From Nymphaea colorata (lineage: Eukaryota > Streptophyta > Magnoliopsida > Nymphaeales > Nymphaeaceae), in contig NC_045138.2 of the NCBI RefSeq assembly GCF_008831285.2, forward strand, positions 41,345,115-41,409,114: DNA of 64,000 nt, written 5' to 3'. The position numbers were made by a program, and so were the translations under genes. This document shows positions 13,296 through 25,944 of this stretch, one piece after another (position 1 is the stretch's first letter; each line of letters opens with the position of its first letter). The notes beneath the pieces were generated by a model, which saw nothing but the letters and a program-made list of their open reading frames with translations, was not told where the DNA came from and did not search any database.

Positions 13296-14761
13296 CATTT
13301 ATCCTACATGTAGCTATGCAATTTATAATTGTCAAGTTTCCAATTTTAATAGCTTTGCCGTACTGCATATAAAATTGAAACCGTGATGAATTAAGCACTT
13401 AAGAGTGAGGGCTCCGGATCTTTTTTCACTGACGCGACGATACGGTAGGACAGGAACCACCCATTTTGTCGAGTTAGTGGGATGGCTTACACAGTTTGCA
13501 TAGTTCCCTTATAGAGAGCAAGGATGCCATCCGATTTATGTATGAAACCTAGCCTAATTCCACATCTTATGGGGCTCAAAATTTTTGAATTTTAAACTCA
13601 TAGCGAGACTGATTGAAACTCTGTTGCCGACCCAACTAGATATATTCCCAGATTGGTCCTTTCAAGGTCAAATTGTGAACTATTGGATGCATAGTCAGTA
13701 TAATAGCCAATAGGCAATAATACTTGTAAAAAATTTAGGCGGAAGAACACGTGTTTCTGATGGACAGAGGAAGAACGAAATGTTCTTGACAAACCTTTCT
13801 TATAGAGTAAAAAGTTCCAAGTCCAAGAAATTGTTTCTTGGAAAAAGAAAAGACTTGAATTTTTTGCACATGCCCACGTGATTTTTCTGCAAGAAGAAAG
13901 TAAGTCGACAAGATGTCGGAAAATTGTCCTGCAAACCATTGATAAATGAGTAGGGCTTCTTACTAAGACCTTTTTTGCTACTCCTTACAAAGAAGTTGGT
14001 AGCAAAAAGGGCATCTTGGGGTTGAGAGAAATGTTGTCCAAAAATTGATCTAATACGTTTCAAGATCAAGAAGTTGTGTTTATATTATTTTATGCTCACT
14101 AGTTTGCATTCACTTGAGTTCAAAGTTGGAGTGGGCTTGTAGTATAGATCAAGCAGCTCAAAGGATAGATTTGAGCAAATTATGTTCTTTTCTCAAGGTG
14201 AGAAGGGATAATCCACTACCCAGTAGATTGATGAAGCTTCCATTCAACATTTTGTCTTCTATATGGTCTGCATTCGGTGCTTCAAAGTACCACCTTTGTT
14301 GACACTTAAATAAAATTACAAAAACTGTCTTTCTACCAGCTTCCACCTCAACCTATTGCACCAAACCCCTCAGAGACTTATGTTTTCCTTTTTAAAGAAG
14401 CTGATCACTTCACTATGAACAGGAGGGAGTTACAGCTCTTCAATAAATGAATGAAACTGAGATTGAACATCTCCTGTTCCGTTCATGCATAGGAAGAAAT
14501 GGCAAGTTAAAAACCAACATCTTGGTACGCCTCCTGCTTCGTTTTGCTTCGGTCTAGCTCTGTATGGGAAGCGAAGATCGAGATCTGCGACTACAAGCAT
14601 GTAAAATTTAACTTGCGAATCGACTTGGATAAATTAACTTAAAAATATTTGAAACCACCAGGAAAGAACGTCACAATATTAAAAAGGTTATTATGTTTTC
14701 ACGTAATTTCTATTTATCAGGGTTAATAATAAATCACACAAAACTATTAAAATTCAAAAGA
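12916..14761. other. 3' flank of FTSHI gene; no gene recognised
   Basis: The first few hundred bases after the stop at 12913-12915 are the likely 3' UTR. A (CT)n microsatellite lies at about 13263-13291. From 13.4 to 14.7 kb only short scattered open frames occur, with no recognisable homology. TTTTGAATTTTAA on the tRNA strand next to 14762 would serve as a Pol III terminator. Confidence 0.5.
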
Positions 14762-14834
14762 CGACTCCACTGGGGATCGAACCCAGAATCTCTAGTTCCG
14801 TAGACTAGCGCCTTGTCCATTGGGCCATGGAGTC
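14762..14834 (-). tRNA. trnR-ACG: tRNA-Arg (anticodon ACG)
   Basis: On the minus strand a 73-nt cloverleaf can be drawn. The acceptor stem is GACTCCA paired with TGGAGTC. The D arm is GCCC..GGC with AATGGACAA in the loop. The anticodon stem CTAGT/ACTAG encloses loop CTACGGA, so the anticodon is ACG. The T arm is CTGGG-TTCGATC-CCCAG, with discriminator base G. There is no intron and no encoded CCA. The gene is followed by CTTTTGAATTTT, a Pol III terminator. It matches the plant cytosolic tRNA-Arg(ACG) pattern and looks functional. Confidence 0.95.
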
Positions 14835-17800
14835 TTTTAGTTGAGCACGTTTCCTACGGTGGTCAGTAAAAACTAGTTTAACGAGAGCATTAACCTTACC
14901 TTGTCGCATTTCTTGGCTCTCTTTTCTTTTCTCCTTTTTTCACGTTCTTTTGCCTAAACTAAGGACCAAAATTCTCAATTCTCCTGTCGTACAGGGTCTA
15001 TCCTTTGCACATTAGATCGACTTTCCACTATCCTTGAAGTTGCATTTAAGAATTTATACTCAACGAGCGATTAACGTGTTTCGGTTTTACTTCACTAGCT
15101 GCATTATTGCCTGGCACAAAGATTGAATATCTCCAATGCTCTCATTTAAGAATTTATTCTCATTCCAATAGTTTTTGAATCAAGCAACAATTGGAGATGT
15201 ACCCAAATGAGATAATCTATCCCTTAAAAGCTATTATGCACTTAAGGCCACTTACAGTTGTATGGCCGATGATGCATATCGGTGTCACCCTGTTTGCTGT
15301 ATCGATCAGCCAAACAATACATGTCCGATACCTGTTCTGCCCAACTGAGAATTTTAGATCTTCAACTTGTTATTCGGCCAAAGAGTCGTACAAGTTTGCA
15401 GTTAATTTTTATGTTACGTGCAGATCATTTATGTGTCTGGGATGTTGCGTTCGCGATCGTTTGCAGTTTAGGAGAGTAGCACCTAAGGACATCGAAATGA
15501 TGATGCATTATTAACGCGACCACTGCCCAACCAACTATTTTTTGCCCTTCATGAATGTCTACAAGCTATTAAGAAACTATCTTTAGTTATAAAATGGAAA
15601 ACATAAAACTGAAATACAACATTCAATCCATATGTGTATGTATGTAAAGAGGGAAAGAGAAAAAGATAGCTAGTAGACCTTTATATAGTACGCTTTGAAG
15701 AGAATCATTTAGGCTATACATTTCAAGGAAGTCAAATGTAAAAATTAGATTGCAAATATAAAAGACAATTTGTTTTTTCAAGAGTATTATATATCATGAA
15801 GGGAAAAAAAACAAAAGGAAAGATGAAAATAAATGTGTTTCATGGAGGCTGTCTGGCAATAGTAAATCTGTAAATATGTTCCTATCCCATAAACCTGCCT
15901 AAAAACAATGCAAATTCATAAAACACTTGTTATAAATGTTATATGAATCACTCCACTTTTTTTGTGGTTGATTCATAAGACACTATAATGTCTTACCGTT
16001 TCCAAACAACTATTGACAGTAGAAACATTTTGTGGTTGTCCTATAAATATACTCTAAAAGTTTATGACAAGTTCATGAAAAGCTTATTTTAGAGTATCAT
16101 CAATCTGCTCCAATTTTTGAGGCAAATAAATTGGGGCGGATTCATCGGACAGTAACATTGTGTTATTATTGTCGAAAGACCCCTTAAAAAATGTTGGGCA
16201 TTAGGTAGGGCGGGCTGGCCCAAGGCTCCACAAAGCTGGGCTCTTGTAGGCAGCTCAAGACCTTCTCCCCTTAATTATCGAGTCGGACCCAATCGTCAAT
16301 TTTATATCTGTCAAGTACCCAGTTCGATGCCCACTTACATTTGAAACCCTTAATATTTCACTTTTTAATATCTCAAACACTGTTTGAGATGTGCCAATAA
16401 TTTCTAAAGAACCATTGGTGACACAAGAAGAGTTTCTAAAGGCGTCATCGGTAATGTGCCAAGTGTTTCTATGAGCCAATTGCCTACATTATTCCGAAGA
16501 ATATATATATATATATAAACCAAAATAAAAATTTAGTGAAATGAGTTTTAAATACACATGTCGGCCGAGTAGGCCCACCAATACCGAGTCAGGCCAGCTC
16601 GACCCGGTGATTTTTTCTTTTAATCAGGTTGGTTCATGTTGCAAATAACCAGCCCAAACCCAATGGGAATACTGCTCATCGAATACCCAAGCCATTGCCA
16701 ACTCTTCCTTATGTCCTTTTAAGAGCCATCAATTTTTCTGACCTTTTAAAAAATCTTGAAAGTTAAATAATAGTTGATTAAAAAAAAAAAAAAAAATCTT
16801 GGTAGGCCACTGTATAGATGTAACTTCTTGTTCTATGAATCACAACCATAGATCGGTTTTGGAGATAAGTTCCACTACTGCGTCAACGAAACTTGTTTCC
16901 ACGAACCAGCTTGCCTTGTACATGCATGGTTCGTGTTATTAGGGGCATAAATATATATTTGAAGAAAAAAAAAATGCCATTAGTAAAGATATAATACAAG
17001 TTTTTCATACACATACATATGTTTTTCTATTTGTATAGCCATAAATTTTATACTTATCAATATTTTTCTAACATTTTCTGAGTTGAAAAATACAATTTTC
17101 GGGGTTCCGACGGTTGCGATAAAAAAAGAAAGCAAGTTAGGTGGGTTTTGAATATACAACCTTCAATTCAACTCAATCATTTAAAGAAAATAATTAACAG
17201 CCAATGGCTTCCGTGCCAATAAATGAAAATCGCTAATCAAGCATAAATATAGTATAAAAATCTAAATCTTAATATTTAAATAAAAATTATACTTTTGGCA
17301 ATAAATAAAAAGGATAAATGTACAGCCAGCACAAAAGAATTGACTTATCCGCACCAACACTAGAAAATGAATTCAAGTGTTTTTTTTTTATATATAAAAT
17401 GTATACTCGACTGAGAGTACTAAAAAGATACTTACACCTTTTTATACCAAAGGTAGATAACATATACGTCCTTTTTCAGTCTTTTTATTAATTGAATATT
17501 GGTGTTGTTATGAAGCCTAGCCGAACGAGTTCAAGTCGAGTTCTAATTGGCTCGATCCCTTGAGCAACCCACAATCAAAAGGGCTTAATTATTGTAAGCA
17601 CAATACCAGTGTATTTTTTCCTTTTCTAAATTAAAAAATAGTTAAAAATGTCTAAAATTAATTAGAAATATAGAATAAAAATTTATATTAATTAGCATGG
17701 TATCTCGACAAGGAAGCGATTTGTAGATACCGAACACATCAGCCTACATGAACTACAGGGCTTCGAATTTAACATGGTTGAATCACAGTTCTTTTTTTTT

Positions 17801-19194
17801 CCCCTTGTTTATTGGATAGAAGCTTATTTCTTTTCTCTTCTCATAAGAAAGAGAGAAGGGCGTCATTGCATTTGATTCAACATCCGAAGTTAAATTTTAT
17901 CACAGGGACACTTCAATGGCTTCCGGAAACAAAATTTTATACTAAAAAAGAAAAGGAAAAAAAGTGATTGCAGTGCTTTTCTTTTTTCTTGGCTGCCAGA
18001 CTTCCGGAGCTTCGGGAAAACCGATCAAAGATGAACAAAATAAATGAATAAGATCTTTTTAGCTTACGAATATGTCTCTTTATGTCAGAGTCGGATAGAT
18101 CGACAGTCAAAAGACGGCTCCAAAAAGAAAGTCCACCATGAAAACTTCAGAAAGATGAAGATGGAGATTCAAGGTGGATCTCTCAGAGTGGTTAGTTCAC
18201 TTACACTAAGTGGACCAATTGGCATGAAGATCGCCTCTGCAATACTAACCCTGAGTGAGCATTGAATTTTGGAAAAAGGAAAATATGTTGGTTTTTTGTG
18301 TAATGTTTAGGTGTTCAGGATTGCCACCTTGAATAACCAAAATGTCTTTCTAAGCGTGGAAAGATCATAATATGAAAAGTGTTTTCGAAAGGATCCAAGA
18401 AAAAAAGGTCGAATTAAGGAATACCAATATGAAGCTTCTAAATATTCTAAATATGAATAAGGTGCTGTCGTAAATGCTATTTTCAGATTAGCCCTCTCTT
18501 AACATTCAAAAAATACGATTACAATCCTCCTCATGTTGTAGTAGGGAAAACCCACTCTCTCTTTCTTGTTCAATAAAATTTTGTCTGCTTAATCCTACTA
18601 GATACACTCATATGGGGGCAAGGCTTTAATCATTAACCTACGCTATTAATCCTAAAATTTTATTTATTTATACATTCGAAGTGCTTCACTTGGGATGAAT
18701 CGCCTCATTTAAAATCTAAATGACCTGAGATATCAGGTTCATAAGTTCTGAGATTTCAAACTCTTGACAAGAATATATAACTTCTAATTTGTTTGCAAAA
18801 TATTTCATGAAATTGTCTTCTATTAGTATCCTTTCTGCCTGAAATCTATGACTTCGAATGTTGTGCATTTTAGATTTACGGACTCGAATCTACAATTTGT
18901 TGAAACCATCAACTTAAATTGGACTCCACATAAAATAAGATCTTCAGGTTTGTCATAGGACTAATTGACTGCTCCTACTTATGATTTTTCATTCATATAC
19001 CTCTTCAGACAGAAAACTAAATGAATCAGGTTGATTTTTTTATTTATAAACCTCATGGAACCGAAAGCTCTTTAGATGAATCAGTGTCATGTGGGTTTGG
19101 AACTCGACCAAATTAAAAAGATCCAGTTTCACTTCAATCATTTTAAAGGAAAGGCGGCGAATATTCCACCAACCAGCATGTTAATAATTAACAC

Positions 19195-19198
<4 letters not shown>
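14835..19198. other. Intergenic region; no gene recognised
   Basis: About 4.3 kb of AT-rich sequence between the tRNA and the NIPA gene. Seen here: a degenerate MITE-like stretch at about 15900-16190 with words shared with the element at 62400 (GCTCCAAT, GGACAGT), an (AT)n run at 16502-16517 and a poly-A run near 16780. Open frames are short and match nothing I recognise. Confidence 0.45.

Positions 19199-19269
<71 letters not shown>
19199..19269. repeat. (AT)n-(AG)n compound microsatellite upstream of NIPA gene
   Basis: About 17 AT units (19199-19232) run directly into about 18 AG units (19233-19269), ending roughly 115 bp before the NIPA start codon at 19385. It is probably in the core promoter or 5' leader. 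Long GA tracts near plant transcription starts can bind BPC/GAGA factors; that role here is inference. Confidence 0.9.
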
Positions 19270-19271
<2 letters not shown>

Positions 19272-19384
19272 CCAAGGTATTTTATTGCCTCAATGAGTAC
19301 GCAGACAATAGGAGGGGGAGACCGAGCGGGGGCAAGAATTTTCTAAGGGGATGAAGGTGTGCAGAAGGATCACACTGAATCGGC

Positions 19385-22300
19385 ATGTCTGTGTCCACAG
19401 ATAATCTCAAAGGCTTCACTTTGGCCCTTCTCTCTAGTGGGTTCATTGGCGCAAGCTTCATCATCAAGAAGAAGGGTCTCAGGCGGGCAGCCGCTTCCGG
19501 TGTCCGAGCAGGTGGGTGCTCTCCATTTAGGATCTTCTCGAATCTCTGGATTCGGATTGTATCTGATTTTCTATTGATTGAGAGTCTTATTTTTGGCATG
19601 GTTGTTGCAGGTGTTGGTGGCTACTCCTATCTTCTAGAGCCTCTATGGTGGGTGGGCATGATCACAAGTAAGCTTCTTTTTTTCCTGTTTATTATTTCGA
19701 TTGGAAAGCTTCTGTTTTCCTGTTTATTATTTCGATTGGATTAAAATAATGGGCTTTTACGGCACTTTTGCTGTTGCTCTCTCTTGGTTTTGTATGCATT
19801 AATTGGTAATTGTTGGATACTCTAGTTCAAAAGCTTTGGGTATTATTTTAATGGTTGTTCTCCATTTTGTTGGTTACGTTTCTTTCTTCTGTCTTTGGCT
19901 TGACGCATTCAATTGGGGTTCTTCCTCGGATATAGTTAGCAATTTCGTCGGTCCTCCAATCTTAGTTCATTTATGTCTGTTAGCGGTTTTGATGCTTTGT
20001 AGCCTTCATTAAAAGCCTTTGATTAATTGTATCTCTTCCTTTTGGGTATTTATCTAGTGATTGTGGGGGAGGTGGCAAATTTTGTTGCATATGCTTTTGC
20101 TCCTGCAGTTTTAGTGACTCCACTTGGTGCACTAAGTATAATAGTAAGGTAATAGAGTTGCTTCTTTTCTTTTATTATATTTCCTCTTGCTATAACTTCT
20201 ATATCTTTATGGAATAGTGCGGTGATGGCTCACTTTATTCTGAACGAGAGGCTGCATCCTTTAGGCGTGCTAGGATGTGTAATGTGCATCGCTGGTTCTG
20301 TGATAATTGTCATTCATGCACCACAAGAGCGCGCAATTAGTTCTGTCCAGGAAATATGGATCATGGCGACCCAGCCTGGTTTGCAACACCTTGTGACCTT
20401 ATTTTTCTTCAGTCTTGGTTGCTCATGGAAAGACTAAATCTGACTTCTTGTTCTTGGTTTCAGCTTTTCTGCTTTACGTTGCATCTGTGATTGTGTTGGT
20501 CCTGGTACTAATCTTCCATTTTGCACCTCATTGTGGCAATACAAATGTGTTGGTGTTCACAGGGATTTGTTCACTCATGGGCTCTCTGTCGGTATAACTC
20601 GGTTAACTAAACTTCGTTACTTTTAACATCTTTATGGCATCTGCATAACTCATTGGTTCCTTCTTTATGTCTACATGCAGGTGATGAGTGTCAAAGCTCT
20701 TGGAACTTCACTGAAGCTAACCTTTGAGGGTTCCAACCAATTGATTTATCCAGAGACATGGTTCTTCATGACAGTTGTTTTTACATGTGTCCTCATGCAA
20801 ATGAATTACCTTAATAAGGTTAGACACTAGCTTCAACATCATGGCTCCCATTCGCCAGATATCTTTTCCATTCTGCTCGATAATTTCTTGTAGATTATCT
20901 TAGTGCTTAGGGGAAATCATAGCTGTTGTCTTCAGAAACTGAGAAACCAGAATCTGAGCCCTAAAATCCATATGTACCTTGATCAATGCATAGTGAACTG
21001 CCATTTTTTTCTATCCAGACTTGTTCTATATATGTAAGTTTTCCCCTTTTCTTTAATTTGTCATGTTCTACCTGCTAAAACAAGGATGCAGTGAATGATC
21101 AGGAGATAGAACAAGTGAATGAATGTGCTGGCAAGCTAACAAGGGTCACCACTCCCAGGAAGTACGATTGATACAAGAGGGGGATAGGATAGAGATGTCC
21201 TTTGTGAGCTTTTCTCAATCAATCACGTCACACCATCATATACACCTCTTGCTCTCTCTTTATTATTTGAGCTAGCGTCCTCATTTGATACTTGATAGAT
21301 ATCTCTATCTTAATTGCTTGGACTAGCACCCTCATTCTATTGATATAGGAATCTTTTGGGCCAGCATGCTCACTCAATTGCTATAGAAATCATTTGGAGC
21401 CCATGCTCCCTCACTTGCTTTCTCTATCTTAATCCATTGCTTACCTGAAGTCACTTACACTCCCTTCACAAATTTTGAAGTGAAAATCTTGGTCTTTACC
21501 TTCTTGATTGGTATCTAATTTTGAAAAATCATGCTACTAGGCAAAATTTTGTGTTTTATGTCATAGATATGGTATTATGGATACATGATGGAGTCAATGC
21601 ATGACATGTGATTGCCTTATAGATCTAAGGGCTTCCTGTGTACGAACATAGCTCTTTCCTGCATTGGCAAGAGTTGTTGCGTTGCTAATTAAGCAATAAC
21701 CAATGTTTTCAAAGTCTAGAAGATTATATAGGTGTTCTCTACTTGGCTTCTTATGTTGCTTCCAAGTTCCAACTAGTAAAGAAATGTATGGACAGCATTT
21801 GTGTGACACAGTAACTCGATCTGCATGACCAAAAGTAAATTGTTTCCTAGTTAATCATTGGGTCTAATTTTTCGTTGAAATCTGCCAATTTTTCAAGTAA
21901 TTGCATACAAAACAAGTTAAGATATTCATACTTCTTTGTGTGCAAGCATTTTATTTTAGTTTTATGAAGTAGAATTTTTTAAAATGAAGTATTTTCTCTT
22001 CGTGAAAAGTGGAGCTGAACACATTAGTACTTTGGAAAAATTGAAGGTTGTGTTCTATTCATGCGTTCAGCTTTACTCAATATCTTAATTGGTCTAGGAA
22101 TCATTTGTTTGACTGCCATATCTGGTGGACTAAATTCATGCAAAATAAAAATGACACACCAATACCACCTGTCCTGAGAAAAAAAAAAATGTCTCCATTG
22201 CAAATGCTACATGGGCAAACTTATTTGCTTTATGGATAGTATGTGAAATCAATACAGTTACTGCTGATAATTTACTTATGTATGATATTGCTTCCTTCGG

Positions 22301-23111
22301 TTTATACTATTTTCATGGATAGAAATAAGTTATTTTTCTAGCTTTAACATGTGTTTATGTTTACTTAATTTTCAGGCTCTTGACACCTTTAACACAGCAG
22401 TGGTGTCTCCAATATATTATGTGATGTTTACAACTCTCACCATTCTTGCAAGTGTCATAATGTTCAAGGTATATTTTTGGTTTCTCTGCTTACCAGTGAT
22501 CACGAAGGCAGCTTTTAGATGTTTCCTTTTGTGGCATCATCTTTGCTACTTATTTCTGCAACAAAGCCTTTAATTTGTCTTTTTATGTGACTGTCAATGC
22601 CAGCGGAAGGGTCCATTTCATGCTTAAGTTTTGTGCTGAACTTGCCTTTGGCTGGATGGCATGAATTTGGCTTTGAAAGCAAAGTCCGGATGCGAGATAT
22701 CTAATTTGTGATCTAGTTTCTAAATCTACAATACTCCATGCAGCATCATACCTTCCAGTAACAGTGCCTATATTGGTTCTTATTCTTTTATTGCTTGTTC
22801 AGGATTGGGATGGCCAGAGTGGAGGAAAGATAATCTCTGAGATATGTGGATTTGTTGTTGTGCTATCAGGCACAGTTTTACTGCATCTCACCATTGATAG
22901 GAATTCCTCAATAAGTGTGTATTGCAGTTTCCATTATTTGCATAAATCATCAGCCTTTTCTTCTTAAGCAGGAAACTCATGCACTTTTTCCCGCACAGAT
23001 TATGCACCACTGTCTCCATCTTTGTCAGCATGTCTCAGTCATGGGAATGGTGAAATGATGAAATATACTGATGATGAAGAGGGTGTATCTGGGAGACAGG
23101 AGCTGTACTAG
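19385..23111 (+). CDS. Probable magnesium transporter, NIPA family
   Basis: Nine exons: 19385-19511, 19611-19667, 20058-20148, 20218-20378, 20464-20591, 20681-20818, 22376-22468, 22803-22914, 22999-23111. They join in phase to a 339-residue protein, the usual NIPA (DUF803, EamA-like) length. Recognised segments in order are: [20 protein letters not shown] (TM1 and loop), [77 protein letters not shown], and the last TM in [18 protein letters not shown] short polar C-tail ends GRQELY. NIPA proteins are multi-pass membrane proteins proposed to carry Mg2+. The start at 19385 is the first ATG giving the canonical N-terminus. The longest intron (20819-22375) holds only weak internal repeats around 21.2-21.4 kb. 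The gene appears intact. Confidence 0.93.
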
Positions 23112-24230
23112 ATGCTGTGGCCTAAATTCTTGAAAAAGTTTCAGATTCCGCCTTCAGTGTTCCTGATGCATGGACATTAATTCATCTGGCCATGGTAGAT
23201 GTCAAAAGACTTCAAACAACGATGGGAAGCGTCCAACGCTTTGTAAGTAATTCTCCAGCGCTTGGAGCTTGGTGGCATCTAGCATCTTCATCCAGTATTC
23301 CATTTGATTGTGTTGAAAACAATCACGGCCTTCATAATAATGAAAAAGGTAGCTTTGTCTAAAAACAGTGGCTGGTTGGTTGCTGAACAGTTGTAAATAT
23401 CTTTTGAACTTTGCTACATTTCACAAATGATTTATCCATAATCTTTGTACTTCATTCAATAAGATCCACTTCAGTATGTTCTTTTCTGTAGGTGCTACAA
23501 TTTTTCTTGCTGTACTGAAGAACAGTGGTTGAGGTGGTTTTGATTTAGCTTTGTAATGCAATAATAAATCAAGCTCACCGAATTGGATCTTTTTGTTTTT
23601 CTTTTCCCCTTGCAGGCACAAGTATAAGCTTTGGCCGGTCATGTAAATAAAAACTACAAAAATACTGCACGCTTTTTAGTCATGAAATTGTAATATGACT
23701 CTCTCTCGATACATTGGGTCCAAGCCATCAGGTCAAATGTCATGGATAGGCCCACCCAATTAAATTGAACATATCAAATTTAACAAACTGCTAACAATAC
23801 GTTAATGTTACCTGTTTAATTTGGGGCAGTCCGAGTCAGGCAGGCCGCCTGCCTGCGTTGACAAGCCAAGTTTCATCCGTTGTTCATAAGATTGGCTCGA
23901 GCATGGGTTGGGGGCATATGTATATTGTCAAAAATCGACAACTAAAACAGTCGTAAGATCTACTATTAAAACAAACCGGGAAAATCTCAATAGCATAGAA
24001 TTCAAATCTATGCTACATGCTAAATAATATTCTAAATAATATGAATTTGAGGAGCGATTGCGGGAAGGAGATGGTCCGACCTCAAATTCATAGATCTGAG
24101 ATCCTTGGTGATCTCATATCACTATAGTTCTTAGATCAAGGGTAAGCAAACCGGCTTAAAGTTTTCTTTCACCACCAATTTTTTCTGTTAAAAAGAGGAG
24201 GAGGGTGGTGAACATAATCTTAAACAAGCC

Positions 24231-24264
<34 letters not shown>

Positions 24265-25647
24265 CAGAAATTTAGTTTGGCTCTGAATTTCATGGAGTAG
24301 GCTATATGTTCCAGCATATATTAGGGAGAAGCATGAAATCACCCCATGAACACAAAAGACCCCCTCTTGAATTTCGTTTTTTTCATTAAGAGAATGTTTT
24401 GTTAAGAAGAAAACCTGTTCTCTCGATATATGGAAAACAGGTTAAGTATCATACGGGGTAAAAGTATTCCTCCTATTCATTCAACAAGAAAGAAAATGCG
24501 TGACGTGAAGAAGAACATGATTCCACCATTCCAGGTGGTGGTGAAAAGGACATGTAAAAGAGACTTATGAAGCGTTTCACGGTATTCCGCGTCAATAAAA
24601 ATATTATAAACAAAGCAAGGCACGTAATAAAAGTATTACTAGAAGCAAACTGTAAAAAGTTTTTTCCACAAACAATTTCCTACATCATCCATTTATCGCA
24701 GCCATTGAAGCCCTTTTCACAAGAAACAAATGCCATCACCGCAAAATCTTCAAGAAAAGGGAAACTGGTGAAAATTTCCTCTTTAAAGGGAACTTTTTTT
24801 TAGGTGTAACATTACACTGCCTTTACTTTCAACGCTTTCTGTCGGCTAACTTTTACGAGGCGGCCGTTAGCGAATTATTTATTTATTTTGCAGTTGTATG
24901 CACTTTTCTGCATGCTAGTCCGTTTTTTTTCAAATATGTAAGTTGAATAGTTTATTTTATCATTTCTATATATTACGAAGAAGTACACTACTTCGAGCCA
25001 AAAACTTAGCTGTCATTTATTTTTCTTTCTGTTGTAACGCCACATTAAGTCGTGGTTCCCTCTTTGATAAATACAAGACAAAAAGTAGCACATCAAAGAT
25101 GCCCTACTTGTTTCTACCTTTTCAAATATATACATAAGTACATACACATATATATATATATATATTTATTGGTAAATGCTTAGACCACTTAAATAAAAGA
25201 GAAAAATTAGACCCATTACAATTAATTATTAAAACATTTTTTTTACAATTTAACATTATAGACATGATTTGAAGATTGATTTGGTGAGATACTTATATTA
25301 AATTAGTCACTTTTACTTTCATAGTATTTTTTAAAATAAAAAAATAAACAACTCTTATAACATGAGGATTTTGATAGTAGAAAGATCAAAATTTAAAAAA
25401 AAAAACTTGAATTAAAACCCTTCAAAGATTGTCGAAATGATGTGATATAGTTTTAAGCATTTAAAATTCACACAAACCTGTGACCGGAAGTAGACACCCG
25501 ATCTCATGATTGGGCCCTTGAGACGGGATATCCCGTGACACTCTAATTGTGGGCTGCAGTTACGCCTTATAGGTTCTTTCGATGGGTTTGCTCTTACTTT
25601 AGTTACTTCATTTCATGCATTTCAAACAAGAGATTCAGTGTACCGAG
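23112..25647. other. 3' flank of NIPA gene and intergenic DNA
   Basis: The 3' UTR probably extends to about 23.3-23.65 kb; AATAAA-like words occur near 23562 and 23646. Beyond it are a (GA)n microsatellite (about 24236-24262), an (AT)n run near 25149-25166 and AT-rich sequence without recognisable genes. Around 23.7-23.9 kb is a degenerate repeat-like stretch rich in GGCCCACC/CAGGCAGGC words. Confidence 0.45.
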
Positions 25648-25772
25648 TCTTAGAATTGAGGATTACTGAAATCTCTCTGCCATAGGTGAATACCTGCAAG
25701 ATAAGGGGTATCAAGCCATACTGCAGAAACAAAGAGATAACAGAAGACAAGAGAGTTTCCTTTATTCATTTT

Positions 25773-25820
<48 letters not shown>

Positions 25821-25944
25821 GTACAAAATTCATATATGTTACATGGGTAATTCTTAGTGGGATACAACTGTAATACAATTGGTTTAGTGGTATACAACTG
25901 TAATGCAATAAGCACAGATGAGCCTTTGAGACTTTTCTTCAACA
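25648..25944 (-). repeat. 3' LTR of the copia element
   Basis: On the element strand it starts TGTTGAAGAAAAGTC and ends near TCTAAGA. It is longer than the other LTR (about 297 against 234 bp), mainly through an expanded (TA)n tract at about 25778-25815 and a small repeat of the GTATACAACTGTAAT segment. There are several substitutions between the LTRs, so insertion is not recent. Confidence 0.9.
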
